DNA of 64,000 nt from Prosapia bicincta (taxonomy: Eukaryota; Arthropoda; Insecta; Hemiptera; Cercopidae). The notes beneath the pieces are model-generated. The model saw only the letters and a list, made by a program, of their open reading frames with translations. It did not search any database and had not been told where the DNA came from. How positions within the stretch are numbered: the stretch's first letter is position 1; each line of letters opens with the position of its first letter. Where the stretch lies: contig JBAIZL010000008.1 of the NCBI GenBank assembly GCA_036971475.1, forward strand, positions 11,325,895-11,389,894, written 5' to 3'. Below are positions 16,401 through 29,160 of the stretch, in pieces. Position numbers and translations under genes: made by a program.

Positions 16401-19400
16401 TTATCGTAAATAGAATAAAATGTACTCTCGGTATAAAAGGATTACTAGATGTTATCGTAAATAGAATAAAATGTACTCTCGGTATAAAAGGATTACTAGA
16501 TGTTATCGTAAATAGAATAAAATGTACTCTCGGTATAAAAGGATTACTAGATGTTATCGTAAATAGAATAAAATGTACTCTCGGTATAAAAGGATTACTA
16601 GATGTTATCGTAAATAGAATAAAATGTACTCTCGGTATAAAAGGATTACTAGATGTTATCGTAAATAGAATAAAATGTACTCTCGGTATAAAAGGATTAC
16701 TAGATGTTATCGTAAATAGAATAAAATGTACTCTCGGTATAAAAAGATTACTAGATGTTATCGTAAATAGAATACAATATACTCTCGGAATAAAAGGATT
16801 ACTAGATGTTATCGTAAATAGAATAAAATGTACTCTCGGTATAAAAGGATTACTAGATGTTATCGTAAATAGAATAAAATATACTCTCGGTATAAAAGGA
16901 TTACTAGATGTTATCGTAAATAGAATAAAATATACTCTCGGTATAAAAGGATTACTAGATGTTATCGTAAATAGAATAAAATATACTCTCGGTATAAAAG
17001 GATTACTAGATGTTATCGTAAATAGAATAAAATATACTCTCGGTATAAAAGGATTACTAGATGTTATCGTAAATAGAATAAAATATACTCTCGGAATAAA
17101 AGGATTACTAGATGTTATCGTAAATAGAATAAAATATACTCTCGGAATAAAAGGATTACTAGATGTTATCGTAAATAGAATAAAATATACTCTCGGAATA
17201 AAAGGATTACTAGATGTTATCGTAAATGGAATAAAATGTACTCTCGGTATAAAAGGATTACTAGATGTTATCGTAAATAGAATAAAATATACTCTCGGTA
17301 TAAAAGGATTACTAGATGTTATCGTAAATAGAATAAAATATACTCTCGGAATAAAAGGATTACTAGATGTTATCGTAAATAGAATAAAATATACTCTCGG
17401 AATAAAAGGATTACTAGATGTTATCGTAAATAGAATAAAATATACTCTCGGAATAAAAGGATTACTAGATGTTATCGTAAATAGAATAAAATATACTCTC
17501 GGAATAAAAGGATTACTAGATGTTATCGTAAATGGAATAAAATGTACTCTCGGTATAAAAGGATTACTAGATGTTATCGTAAATAGAATAAAATGTACTC
17601 TCGGTATAAAAGGATTACTAGATGTTATCGTAAATAGAATAAAATGTACTCTCGGTATAAAAGGATTACTAGATGTTATCGTAAATAGAATAAAATGTAC
17701 TCTCGGTATAAAAGGATTACTAGATGTTATCGTAAATAGAATAAAATGTACTCTCGGTATAAAAGGATTACTAGATGTTATCGTAAATAGAATAAAATGT
17801 ACTCTCGGTATAAAAGGATTACTAGATGTTATCGTAAATAGAATAAAATGTACTCTCGGTATAAAAGGATTACTAGATGTTATCGTAAATAGAATAAAAT
17901 GTACTCTCGGTATAAAAAGATTACTAGATGTTATCGTAAATAGAATACAATATACTCTCGGAATAAAAGGATTACTAGATGTTATCGTAAATAGAATAAA
18001 ATGTACTCTCGGTATAAAAGGATTACTAGATGTTATCGTAAATAGAATAAAATATACTCTCGGTATAAAAGGATTACTAGATGTTATCGTAAATAGAATA
18101 AAATATACTCTCGGTATAAAAGGATTACTAGATGTTATCGTAAATAGAATAAAATATACTCTCGGTATAAAAGGATTACTAGATGTTATCGTAAATAGAA
18201 TAAAATATACTCTCGGTATAAAAGGATTACTAGATGTTATCGTAAATAGAATAAAATATACTCTCGGTATAAAAGGATTACTAGATGTTATCGTAAATAG
18301 AATACAATATACTCTCGGAATAAAAGGATTACTAGATGTTATCGTAAATAGAATAAAATATACTCTCGGTATAAAAGGATTACTAGATGTTATCGTAAAT
18401 AGAATACAATATACTCTCGGAATAAAAGGATTACTAGGTGTTATCGTAAATAGAATAAAATATACTCTCGGTATAAAAGGATTACTAGATGTTATCGTAA
18501 ATAGAATAAAATATACTCTCGGTATAAAAGGATTACTAGATGTTATCGTAAATAGAATAAAATATACTCTCGGTATAAAAGGATTACTAGATGTTATCGT
18601 AAATAGAATAAAATATACTCTCGGTATAAAAGGATTACTAGATGTTATCGTAAATAGAATACAATATACTCTCGGAATAAAAGGATTACTAGATGTTATC
18701 GTAAATAGAATAAAATATACTCTCGGTATAAAAGGATTACTAGATGTTAACGTAAATAGAATACAATATACTCTCGGAATAAAAGGATTACTAGGTGTTA
18801 TCGTAAATAGAATAAAATATACTCTCGGAATAAAAGGATTACTAAACGTTATCGTAAATAGAATAAAATATACTCTCGGTATAAAAGGAATACTAGATGT
18901 TATCGTAAATAGAATAAAATATACTCTCGGAATAAAAGGATTACTAGGTGTTATCGTAAATAGAATAAAATAAACTCTCGGAATAAAAGGATTACTAGAT
19001 GTTATCGTAAATAGAATAAAATATATTCTCGGAATAAAAGGATTACTAGATGTTATCGTAAATAGAATAAAATATACTCTCGGTATAAAAGGAATACTAG
19101 ATGTTATCGTAAATAGAATAAAATATACTCTCGGAATAAAAGGATTACTAGATGTTATCGTAAATAGAATAAAATATACTCTCGGTATAAAAGGAATACT
19201 AGATGTTATCGTAAATAGAATAAAATATACTCTCGGAATAAAAGGATTACTAGATGTTATCGTAAATAGAATAAAATATACTCTCGGTATAAAAGGAATA
19301 CTAGATGTTATCGTAAATAGAATAAAATATACTCTCGGAATAAAAGGATTACTAGATGTTATCGTAAATAGAATAAAATATACTCTCGGTATAAAAGGAA

Positions 19401-22400
19401 TACTAGATGTTATCGTAAATAGAATAAAATATACTCTCGGAATAAAAGGATTACTAGATGTTATCGTAAATAGAATAAAATATACTCTCGGTATAAAAGG
19501 AATACTAGATGTTATCGTAAATAGAATAAAATATACTCTCGGAATAAAAGGATTACTAGATGTTATCGTAAATAGAATAAAATATACTCTCGGAATAAAA
19601 GGATTACTAGATGTTATCGTAAATAGAATAAAATATACTCTCGGTATAAAAGGAATACTAGATGTTATCGTAAATAGAATAAAATATACTCTCGGAATAA
19701 AAGGATTACTAGATGTTATCGTAAATAGAATAAAATATACTCTCGGTATAAAAGGAATACTAGATGTTATCGTAAATAGAATAAAATATACTCTCGGAAT
19801 AAAAGGATTACTAGATGTTATCGTAAATAGAATAAAATATACTCTCGGAATAAAAGGATTACTAGATGTTATCGTAAATAGAATAAAATATACTCTCGGA
19901 ATAAAAGGATTACTAGATGTTATCGTAAATAGAATAAAATATACTCTCGGAATAAAAGGATTACTAGATGTTATCGTAAATGGAATAAAATGTACTCTCG
20001 GTATAAAAGGATTACTAGATGTTATCGTAAATAGAATAAAATGTACTCTCGGTATAAAAGGATTACTAGATGTTATCGTAAATAGAATAAAATGTACTCT
20101 CGGTATAAAAGGATTACTAGATGTTATCGTAAATAGAATAAAATGTACTCTCGGTATAAAAGGATTACTAGATGTTATCGTAAATAGAATAAAATGTACT
20201 CTCGGTATAAAAGGATTACTAGATGTTATCGTAAATAGAATAAAATGTACTCTCGGTATAAAAGGATTACTAGATGTTATCGTAAATAGTATAAAATGTA
20301 CTCTCGGTATAAAAGGATTACTAGATGTTATCGTAAATAGAATAAAATGTACTCTCGGTATAAAAGGATTACTAGATGTTATCGTAAATAGAATAAAATG
20401 TACTCTCGGTATAAAAAGATTACTAGATGTTATCGTAAATAGAATACAATATACTCTCGGAATAAAAGGATTACTAGATGTTATCGTAAATAGAATAAAA
20501 TGTACTCTCGGTATAAAAGGATTACTAGATGTTATCGTAAATAGAATAAAATATACTCTCGGTATAAAAGGATTACTAGATGTTATCGTAAATAGAATAA
20601 AATATACTCTCGGTATAAAAGGATTACTAGATGTTATCGTAAATAGAATAAAATATACTCTCGGTATAAAAGGATTACTAGATGTTATCGTAAATAGAAT
20701 AAAATATACTCTCGGTATAAAAGGATTACTAGATGTTATCGTAAATAGAATAAAATATACTCTCGGAATAAAAGGATTACTAGATGTTATCGTAAATAGA
20801 ATAAAATATACTCTCGGAATAAAAGGATTACTAGATGTTATCGTAAATAGAATAAAATATACTCTCGGAATAAAAGGATTACTAGATGTTATCGTAAATG
20901 GAATAAAATGTACTCTCGGTATAAAAGGATTACTAGATGTTATCGTAAATAGAATAAAATATACTCTCGGTATAAAAGGATTACTAGATGTTATCGTAAA
21001 TAGAATAAAATATACTCTCGGAATAAAAGGATTACTAGATGTTATCGTAAATAGAATAAAATATACTCTCGGAATAAAAGGATTACTAGATGTTATCGTA
21101 AATAGAATAAAATATACTCTCGGAATAAAAGGATTACTAGATGTTATCGTAAATAGAATAAAATATACTCTCGGAATAAAAGGATTACTAGATGTTATCG
21201 TAAATGGAATAAAATGTACTCTCGGTATAAAAGGATTACTAGATGTTATCGTAAATAGAATAAAATGTACTCTCGGTATAAAAGGATTACTAGATGTTAT
21301 CGTAAATAGAATAAAATGTACTCTCGGTATAAAAGGATTACTAGATGTTATCGTAAATAGAATAAAATGTACTCTCGGTATAAAAGGATTACTAGATGTT
21401 ATCGTAAATAGAATAAAATGTACTCTCGGTATAAAAGGATTACTAGATGTTATCGTAAATAGAATAAAATGTACTCTCGGTATAAAAGGATTACTAGATG
21501 TTATCGTAAATAGAATAAAATGTACTCTCGGTATAAAAGGATTACTAGATGTTATCGTAAATAGAATAAAATGTACTCTCGGTATAAAAAGATTACTAGA
21601 TGTTATCGTAAATAGAATACAATATACTCTCGGAATAAAAGGATTACTAGATGTTATCGTAAATAGAATAAAATGTACTCTCGGTATAAAAGGATTACTA
21701 GATGTTATCGTAAATAGAATAAAATATACTCTCGGTATAAAAGGATTACTAGATGTTATCGTAAATAGAATAAAATATACTCTCGGTATAAAAGGATTAC
21801 TAGATGTTATCGTAAATAGAATAAAATATACTCTCGGTATAAAAGGATTACTAGATGTTATCGTAAATAGAATAAAATATACTCTCGGTATAAAAGGATT
21901 ACTAGATGTTATCGTAAATAGAATAAAATATACACTCGGTATAAAAGGATTACTAGATGTTATCGTAAATAGAATACAATATACTCTCGGAATAAAAGGA
22001 TTACTAGATGTTATCGTAAATAGAATAAAATATACTCTCGGTATAAAAGGATTACTAGATGTTATCGTAAATAGAATACAATATACTCTCGGAATGAAAG
22101 GATTACTAGGTGTTATCGTAAATAGAATAAAATATACTCTCGGTATAAAAGGATTACTAGATGTTATCGTAAATAGAATAAAATATACTCTCGGTATAAA
22201 AGGATTACTAGATGTTATCGTAAATAGAATAAAATATACTCTCGGTATAAAAGGATTACTAGATGTTATCGTAAATAGAATAAAATATACTCTCGGTATA
22301 AAAGGATTACTAGATGTTATCGTAAATAGAATACAATATACTCTCGGAATAAAAGGATTACTAGGTGTTATCGTAAATAGAATAAAATATACTCTCGGTA

Positions 22401-22500
22401 TAAAAGGATTACTAGATGTTATCGTAAATAGAATACAATATACTCTCGGAATAAAAGGATTACTAGGTGTTATCGTAAATAGAATAAAATATACTCTCGG
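4459..22500. repeat. higher-order repeat domain of the 51-bp satellite (about 5 units)
   Basis: The rare variant ACTAAACG recurs at 4459, 8131, 11701, 14914 and 18841, giving higher-order units of 72, 70, 63 and 77 monomers. A second marker (AAAAAGATTA) occurs as a pair exactly 1173 bp (23 monomers) apart in every unit: 6031/7204, 9958/11131, 13171/14344, 16741/17914 and 20413/21586. Inside a unit the order is conserved. Alternating GGATTA/GGAATA dimers come first, then copies opening with AATGGAAT, a run of TGTAC copies, and finally AATACAAT copies. Such nested homogenisation is typical of unequal exchange or gene conversion in satellites. Confidence 0.9.
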
Positions 22501-24602
22501 TATAAAAGGATTACTAGATGTTATCGTAAATAGAATAAAATATACTCTCGGTATAAAAGGATTACTAGATGTTATGGTAAATAGAATAAAATATACTCTC
22601 GGTATAAAAGGATTACTAGATGTTATCGTAAATAGAATAAAATATACTCTCGGTATAAAAGGATTACTAGATGTTATCGTAAATAGAATAAAATATACTC
22701 TCGGTATAAAAGGATTTCTAGATGTTATCGTAAATAGAATAAAATATACTCTCGGTATAAAAGGATTACTAGATGTTATCGTATATAGAATAAAATATAC
22801 TCTCGGAATAAAAGGATTACTAGATGTTATCGTAAATAGAATAAAATATACTCTCGGAATAAAAGGATTACTAGATGTTATCGTAAATAGAATAAAATAT
22901 ACTCTCGGAATAAAAGGATTACTAGATGTTATCGTAAATAGAATAAAATATACTCTCGGTATAAAAGGATTACTAGATGTTATCGTAAATAGAATAAAAT
23001 ATACTCTCGGAATAAAAGGATTACTAGATGTTATCGTAAATAGAATAAAATATACTCTCGGAATAAAAGGATTACTAGATGTTATCGTAAATAGAATAAA
23101 ATATACTCTCGGAATAAAAGGATTACTAGATGTTATCGTAAATAGAATAAAATATACTCTCGGAATAAAAGGATTACTAGATGTTATCGTAAATAGAATA
23201 AAATATACTCTCGGTATAAAAGGATTACTAGATGTTATCGTAAATAGAATAAAATATACTCTCGGAATAAAAGGATTACTAGATGTTATCGTCAATAGAA
23301 TAAAATATACTCTCGGTATAAAAGGATTACTAGATGTTATCGTAAATAGAATAAAATATACTCTCGGAATAAAAGGATTACTAGATGTTATCGTAAATAG
23401 AATAAAATATACTCTCGGAATAAAAGGATTACTAAATGTTATCGTAAATAGAATAAAATATACTCTCGGAATAAAAGGATTACTATATGTTATCGTAAAT
23501 AGAATAAAATATACTCTCGGAATAAAAGGATTACTAGATGTTATCGTAAATAGAATAAAATATACTCTCGGTATAAAAGGATTACTAGATGTTATCGTAT
23601 ATAGAATAAAATATACTCTCGGAATAAAAGGATTACTAGATGTTATCGTAAATAGAATAAAATATACTCTCGGAATAAAAGGATTACTAGATGTTATCGT
23701 AAATAGAATAAAATATACTCTCGGAATAAAAGGATTACTAGATGTTATCGTAAATAGAATAAAATATACTCTCGGTATAAAAGGATTACTAGATGTTATC
23801 GTAAATAGAATAAAATATACTCTCGGAATAAAAGGATTACTAGATGTTATCGTAAATAGAATAAAATATACTCTCGGAATAAAAGGATTACTAGATGTTA
23901 TCGTAAATAGAATAAAATATACTCTCGGAATAAAAGGATTACTAGATGTTATCGTAAATAGAATAAAATATACTCTCGGAATTAAAGGATTACTAGATGT
24001 TATCGTAAATAGAATAAAATATACTCTCGGTATAAAAGGATTACTAGATGTTATCGTAAATAGAATAAAATATACTCTCGGTATAAAAGGATTACTAGAT
24101 GTTATGGTAAATAGAATAAAATATACTCTCGGTATAAAAGGATTACTAGATGTTATCGTAAATAGAATAAAATATACTCTCGGAATAAAAGGATTACTAG
24201 ATGTTATCGTAAATAGAATAAAATATACTCTCGGAATAAAAGGATTACTAAATGTTATCGTAAATAGAATAAAATATACTCTCGGAATAAAAGGATTACT
24301 AGATGTTATCGTAAATAGAATAAAATATACTCTCGGAATAAAAGGATTACTAGATGTTATCGTCAATAGAATAAAATATACTCTCGGTATAAAAGGATTA
24401 CTAGATGTTATCGTAAATAGAATAAAATATACTCTCGGAATAAAAGGATTACTAAATGTTATCGTAAATAGAATAAAATATACTCTCGGAATAAAAGGAT
24501 TACTAGATGTTATCGTAAATAGAATAAAATATACTCTCGGAATAAAAGGATTACTAGATGTTATCGTAAATAGAATAAAATATACTTTCGGTATAAAAGG
24601 AT
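22501..24602. repeat. right-edge domain of the 51-bp satellite
   Basis: This part lacks the 3.2-3.9 kb higher-order pattern and has its own private variants, repeated at a different spacing. GTATATAG at 22,781/23,597 and ACTAAATG at 23,431/24,247 are both 816 bp (16 monomers) apart. GTTATGG at 22,571/24,101 is 30 monomers apart, and GTCAAT at 23,291/24,362 is 21 monomers apart. It probably represents an older or independently homogenised edge. The array stops abruptly at about 24,602 in sequence unrelated to the left flank. Confidence 0.75.
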
Positions 24603-24852
24603 ATTTACTCTACAAATATTTGTTTATATTTCTGTTATACATGGTTAAGGGACAGGAGATGCCTTAATTGGGCTGTACGAGGTCCAAGCAGATCACCTGT
24701 AGCGCTTCAACCGCACATTTGTACCCTGAATGGAACAAATCAGGAGACTGAAATCAACCCCCGGCCTACAAGTTAGTATAATAGTATTTTTCTCATTTTA
24801 TAATTTTTGATGAAACCAGAAATCAGAAGCATATCTCTTCATCTAATAAATT

Positions 24853-24970
24853 CTATATGTGCCATAGAAATAACTATTTGTACCATAGAAATAACTATTT
24901 GCAACTTAGAAATAACTCTTTGTACCATAGAAATAACTATTTTGCAACTTAGAAATAACTGTTTGTACCA
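24853..24970. repeat. 21-bp minisatellite, about 5.5 copies
   Basis: The unit TGTACCATAGAAATAACTATT alternates with the variant TGCAACTTAGAAATAACTCTT, giving an apparent 42-bp dimer. It lies 250 bp beyond the edge of the giant satellite and shows no similarity to it. It is carried in a fortuitous reading frame (24,807-25,025). Confidence 0.85.
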
Positions 24971-25699
24971 TGTTACTGAGAAACAAAAAATAATTACTTT
25001 CGGTAGGCCAGGACTTATTTTCTAAATAAAGTTTCAACATATCCTACGCAATATATTTTATCACTTGTCACGAATACCTTACAGCGATGATTTCATACTT
25101 TATCCGTAGTGTCCAGTATATATTTCCATAGATTATGCCCTATTGTAAGCCTTATCGCATAGAGCGTTTAGAAACGTATTTTAAATGCAATATAAACCCT
25201 GTGCAGTAAATATGTTCCATTTAAAGTTGCGAATCACAGATGGGCAAGAGCGGTATAAGCCACCTGTTGCCCAAACGATTGCAATGACCCTGCAAGGTAT
25301 GCAATAAACTGTCACAAAACAATTGAGATAAAAAAGCCCCATTAGAAATTCCACTTTTTAAACTATATCACGGAATTTTTGTGTTTCCATTACGAAAATA
25401 AATCCAAACTATAACTTAGGAAAAGTACATTTTTTCTTATTACACATTTTTTTAAATAAACTAACAGTTCATAATAGTTTTGCCTTCTTTATTCTTATAA
25501 AATTATTAATTTTAATCAGGTTAGATCTGCTGATCTGTATTTGTCTCTAAGCAACCGAGAAAATTAAATTACTCTTATAGGCAACAATGCACAACTTTAT
25601 TTCTTTCTGTTCCTTTATACCCGGGGAGTGTATTATCCTCTAACACATTTTCTTCTTGAATCTGTTGGCGTCGTCATCTGTTCTTTTCACATAGATACT
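24971..25699. other. AT-rich sequence, no gene seen
   Basis: No repeat or reading frame that I can support. Composition resembles the rest of the unique DNA in the window. Confidence 0.4.
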
Positions 25700-25773
25700 T
25701 TTCTAAAGCTATATTTATTAATTTTATAAATATAAGTGGTATTTCAAATATATATTCGGTAATTATGCATTAC

Positions 25774-25816
<43 letters not shown>

Positions 25817-27715
25817 AGAATGTATATATAACAACTAATAGAGGTTGGTAATCGTGGCCAAACATATATAAATACACTACATACCCAAACATAGAAAATA
25901 AGGCGCTGTTTAGGCAATTCCACTTCAGTAATAACCGTGAAAATTAATAAACGTGGGGCAAACAGAAGATTGTATAATCAGTTATAAATGTGGTTATCGT
26001 TTCCTCTTAAATCAATCCAATCGTCATATTTCCTTCAGCCTCTGGAATCTCTGCAAAGTTGTCTGGTATTTTCGAGAGGCTTCTCTTCGGTTATACTTTC
26101 TTTTTGGCATCATTGTTGTTATTTTCTAAACTTTTTCATACAGTTTCAGTGCGAAAGAGAAGTGAGTAGTCTTCTGCATCCCGATCGTATCCTATCGTGT
26201 ACATCCCATTTAATTATTGAATTAAATCAAATTTAGTCAAATAAATATTCCGCAAAATATTTCTTTTGGATTTTTAAATTTTACATGTTTTCTTTCAGTA
26301 GATGTAATTAATTACAACTATGACACCATCGACCGTAAACATTCCCCATTAACAACAAACACCGTAACCGGCGATATTTTCAAAAAGCCCTCCACATATA
26401 GTATAAAGTACTTATAAAACTGACTCGCGCACCGTTGTTTTCTGCACAATTCCCAAAGGTTGGATAAATTTCTACTCAGATAAATTTTGATTTATCCGTA
26501 ATTGGCTCACATTCAATCTATGTACGTTAAGCTAATCCAAATGGAAATGCTAATATGGCAACACAGAGACCATGCAAGGATAATATGTCGAAAAATATAG
26601 TTAAAGGAAACAATTAAACGAGGTGAAGTGTTGTCAAGGTGAACCTTTATTAATGTAAACAAAATGAAACAAAAGATTTAAAACAAAGGCTTTCTTCACA
26701 AATAGTATTGTCTTGCGACAGGAGCGGAAACATATTTTATTGCTTCATATACAAGATTACATTTACATATAAAACTTTAACCGGAAAAAAACTGATGGCA
26801 ATTAGACAATCCAGATTTGTGAATAATTGCGACCCGTTTCCGCAATGTTTGCATAACCGGATGTAAGAAATGACCCACTTCCGTTGCTTTATTTGAAATA
26901 TAATGTGTTAAGTTTTAATAACGTGAAAAACAACCCGGCTCAAAGTACTTTTAGCATTGATTAGGTTGTTACGTCACAGTGCTGCATAATTTGATCAGTA
27001 GAACAAAGGATTGCGTTAAGTGCGAATAAATGAAAGCATAAATTCCATACTGAGTTAAGTGCAAAGAACTGTTGTGACAAATGTTGCAAATATTACAAAC
27101 AGACCAAAGAAAGAGTTCAACGTAAATACTGAAGGCAACTCTCTCTTTGGGAAAGATTAATAATTTATTCGAATGTTAACTAAATTCCCCATTGTTGGAA
27201 ACTATAAATACATCTACTGAAAGGAGAATCATAGCATTTGAAAGTTCGAGAGAAATGATTTAAGCCACATTTATGGCAGGTCAACAATTAAGAGATCCAC
27301 ACAACAGGATACGATCGGCATGTAGAAGAATAGAAACTAAAATTGTATGAAAAGGTTAAGAAAACGACAATGAAGTCATTAGCGAAGAGAACACTTTCAA
27401 AAAGTATTCCGGCGCCAGAAAAAAATATTTAAAAAATTGTAATTTATTTTGAATTCTTTTCTCTAGCTCACTTTCATTAAAGTTTTAGTATTCACAGTTG
27501 CTGGCCTTGAATTGCCTACACAGCGCCTTGTTTTCTATGTTTATGTATGTAGTGTATTTATATATGGTAGGCCACAATCACTACTACTATTTGTTATAAA
27601 CATTCTGATTCTCTGGTAGTGAAAACTTACCGAAGTGGGTATATTTAAATACACACTCATATTAATAAAATTTATAAATATAACATTTTCTCTAGCAATT
27701 GTATTGATTATAATT
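25700..27715. mobile_element. diverged element with long inverted repeats (about 500-650 bp arms)
   Basis: The left arm (about 25,700-26,345) and the reverse complement of the right arm (about 27,190-27,715) align over hundreds of bases with many mismatches and gaps. Matching blocks include ATATATAAATACACTACATA (25,863 region and, inverted, near 27,550), AAGGCGCTGT.TAGGCAATTC (25,901/27,516), GATCGTATCCT (26,183/27,311) and TTTCAGTAGATGTA (26,295/27,210). The middle of about 850 bp holds no recognisable transposase. The structure suits a non-autonomous DNA transposon or foldback element with long terminal inverted repeats. Exact ends and target duplications could not be fixed, and a plain inverted duplication is the alternative. 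Confidence 0.65.
25774..25815 (+). repeat. (A)42 homopolymer inside the left inverted-repeat arm
   Basis: An uninterrupted run of about 42 A lies within the left arm of the long inverted repeat. The corresponding place in the right arm (around 27,600-27,640) has no such tract, so it arose after the arms were formed. It might be a slippage expansion or the scar of a retroposed insertion. No adjacent retroelement body was recognised. Confidence 0.8.
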
Positions 27716-28910
27716 TTATCAGTATAGGTATTCTATCTTAGTTTTAAGAAAAAGCCTGTTTTTAAAAGGAATCATCCTAAAACATTTAAAGTAGCAGTGT
27801 ATATAGAGAAGGTCGGTGACCGTGGGTCCCTCCCGAAATAAATAAATTAGGACGTCCATAAATTATAGAACGACTACGATAGAATTAAACATTTAAACAA
27901 ATAAATATTGTTATGAAAATACACATAATTTTAAAAATATTAGAAAACCTATTCCAATACACAATTGGTTTCAAACAGAAGTTGCTATAAGGATCCATAC
28001 AAGGCACAGCAAAACGATCTTAAACTATACACCACCAACACGTCAAAAAAAAATATTAAAAAACACATATTACATCAAAACTAGACCATTCTATTGTTAT
28101 AACATCCTTCACCGCAAGTAAACACTAATTTGGAAGCAATAGATCTGACATACTATAGTTGGGCGTATATGACTCTTGAATGCCATTCATCGCAAGGAAA
28201 CACTTTTGCTTTCTGCCTCCCACCGTTCATCCTATTGTATTATTAACCAAACAGTTTCTGCTGGAAGTTATTTTCGTAATCAGGCTTCATCCAAGCTTCC
28301 AAGTAAATAAAAGGTAGCATTACGTTCGACACCCTTTACGCAAAGATCTAACGGTAACCATGACAACCGAGAGGACAGGTTTGTATGTCCATGACGACGA
28401 CATATTGATGAAGTGACAGAATAGTGACGCCGAATAAAAGAGAAGTTGGGTACGTCACCAATCAACCGGTAATTAGCGCGTCCAGTACTATTTTAATGTA
28501 ACTATGGTGAAGTTAATTCGCAAACGCATCGTGTCACAAATGCTAGTGAATATGTTCTTGGTTCCGTTAGCCACGACATTGTATAAGCAATACTCGTCAT
28601 ACGATAGTTATACAGACTATTTTATTCATTTTCTAATCAGATTCGTCATTCGCGTAACATTGTCGCAACATTTTTAAATCGCCCATCTAATTTAAAATAA
28701 CTTGTTCTTCTCTTGGACCACATACTGAGTGCTTCTATGAAACAATGGTTTCACTTCGTCGCATTGCTCCCGTTTCAGTCTCATATTTTAGCACACCCCA
28801 CACAAAACTCTTTGCTATTTTGAAGATCTTTTCAAATATTTCTTTTTGGTTTTTTATTTCATTCAACCTTTTATAAAAGGATTTTGTTTTATTTTGTATA
28901 TATAAAAGAC
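27716..28910. other. unique sequence, no gene seen
   Basis: No supported gene or repeat. A 61-codon frame near 28,280-28,465 on the minus strand has no recognisable domain. Confidence 0.4.
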
Positions 28911-29040
28911 TCGCTCTTCTACTGTTGTTGGGTTCACCTCGTCAATGCTGGATGAGATTCTAGCGAAACGTCGGAACTGCGAATTTATGGGCTGCAGAAT
29001 GAACGGATGTACTCCAGATAGTAACTATTCATCATATTTT
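28911..29040 (+). repeat. single arm of the 49.9-kb palindrome family
   Basis: This stretch matches the right half of the palindrome at 49,779-50,016 almost throughout. Shared blocks include CTCGCTCTTC, ACTGTTGTTGGGTTCACC, GATGAGATTCTAGCGAAACG, GGAACTGCGAATTTATG and CTCCAGATA.TAACTATTC. It leads directly into a (TA)n tract. The GCGAAACGTC segment resembles the 3' part of a hammerhead core, but the CTGANGA half is not intact here. Confidence 0.85.
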
Positions 29041-29066
29041 TTCCATCCGTGAAGGAATACGTATCA

Positions 29067-29068
<2 letters not shown>

Positions 29069-29159
<91 letters not shown>
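29069..29159. repeat. (AT)n microsatellite, about 45 repeats
   Basis: An uninterrupted AT dinucleotide run follows the sequence ACGTATCAGCAT. A near-identical ACGTATCAGCAT precedes the (TA)n runs near 60,700 and 61,015, indicating shared element ends at these microsatellites. Confidence 0.95.

Positions 29160-29160
<1 letters not shown>

Larger units (their letters stand above)
4045..24602. repeat. giant 51-bp satellite array, about 403 copies
   Basis: The unit is GGAATAAAAGGATTACTAG followed by ATGTTATCGTAAATAGA and ATAAAATATACTCTC, total 51 bp. Marker variants fall at exact multiples of 51 across the array (ACTAAACG at 4051 and ACTAAATG at 24451 are 400 units apart), so I see no net insertion or deletion in about 20.4 kb. 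Copies differ by a few recurrent substitutions: GGT/GGA, GGATTA/GGAATA, AGATG/AGGTG/AAACG, TATAC/TGTAC, AATAAAAT/AATACAAT, AAAGG/AAAAG. Because 51 is a multiple of three, one frame on each strand stays open for very long distances: the minus frame spans about 20.4 kb, and the plus frame 22,094-24,667. The minus frame contains no ATG (its only apparent start is a TTG) and most variants change residues, so I read both frames as by-products of the array and not genes. Confidence 0.97.

Noticed and set aside
4000..24366. Giant minus-strand frame of about 6,800 codons
   Set aside because: It is a by-product of a stop-free 51-bp unit. It contains no ATG, variants are not synonymous-biased, and it ends in unrelated flank.
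4045..24602. CRISPR array
   Set aside because: Units are contiguous with no spacers, and the genome is eukaryotic.
22094..24667. Plus-strand frame of 857 codons with an ATG
   Set aside because: The ATG is a single A-to-G variant in one monomer. The frame is the same satellite read on the other strand and is broken by stops elsewhere in the array.
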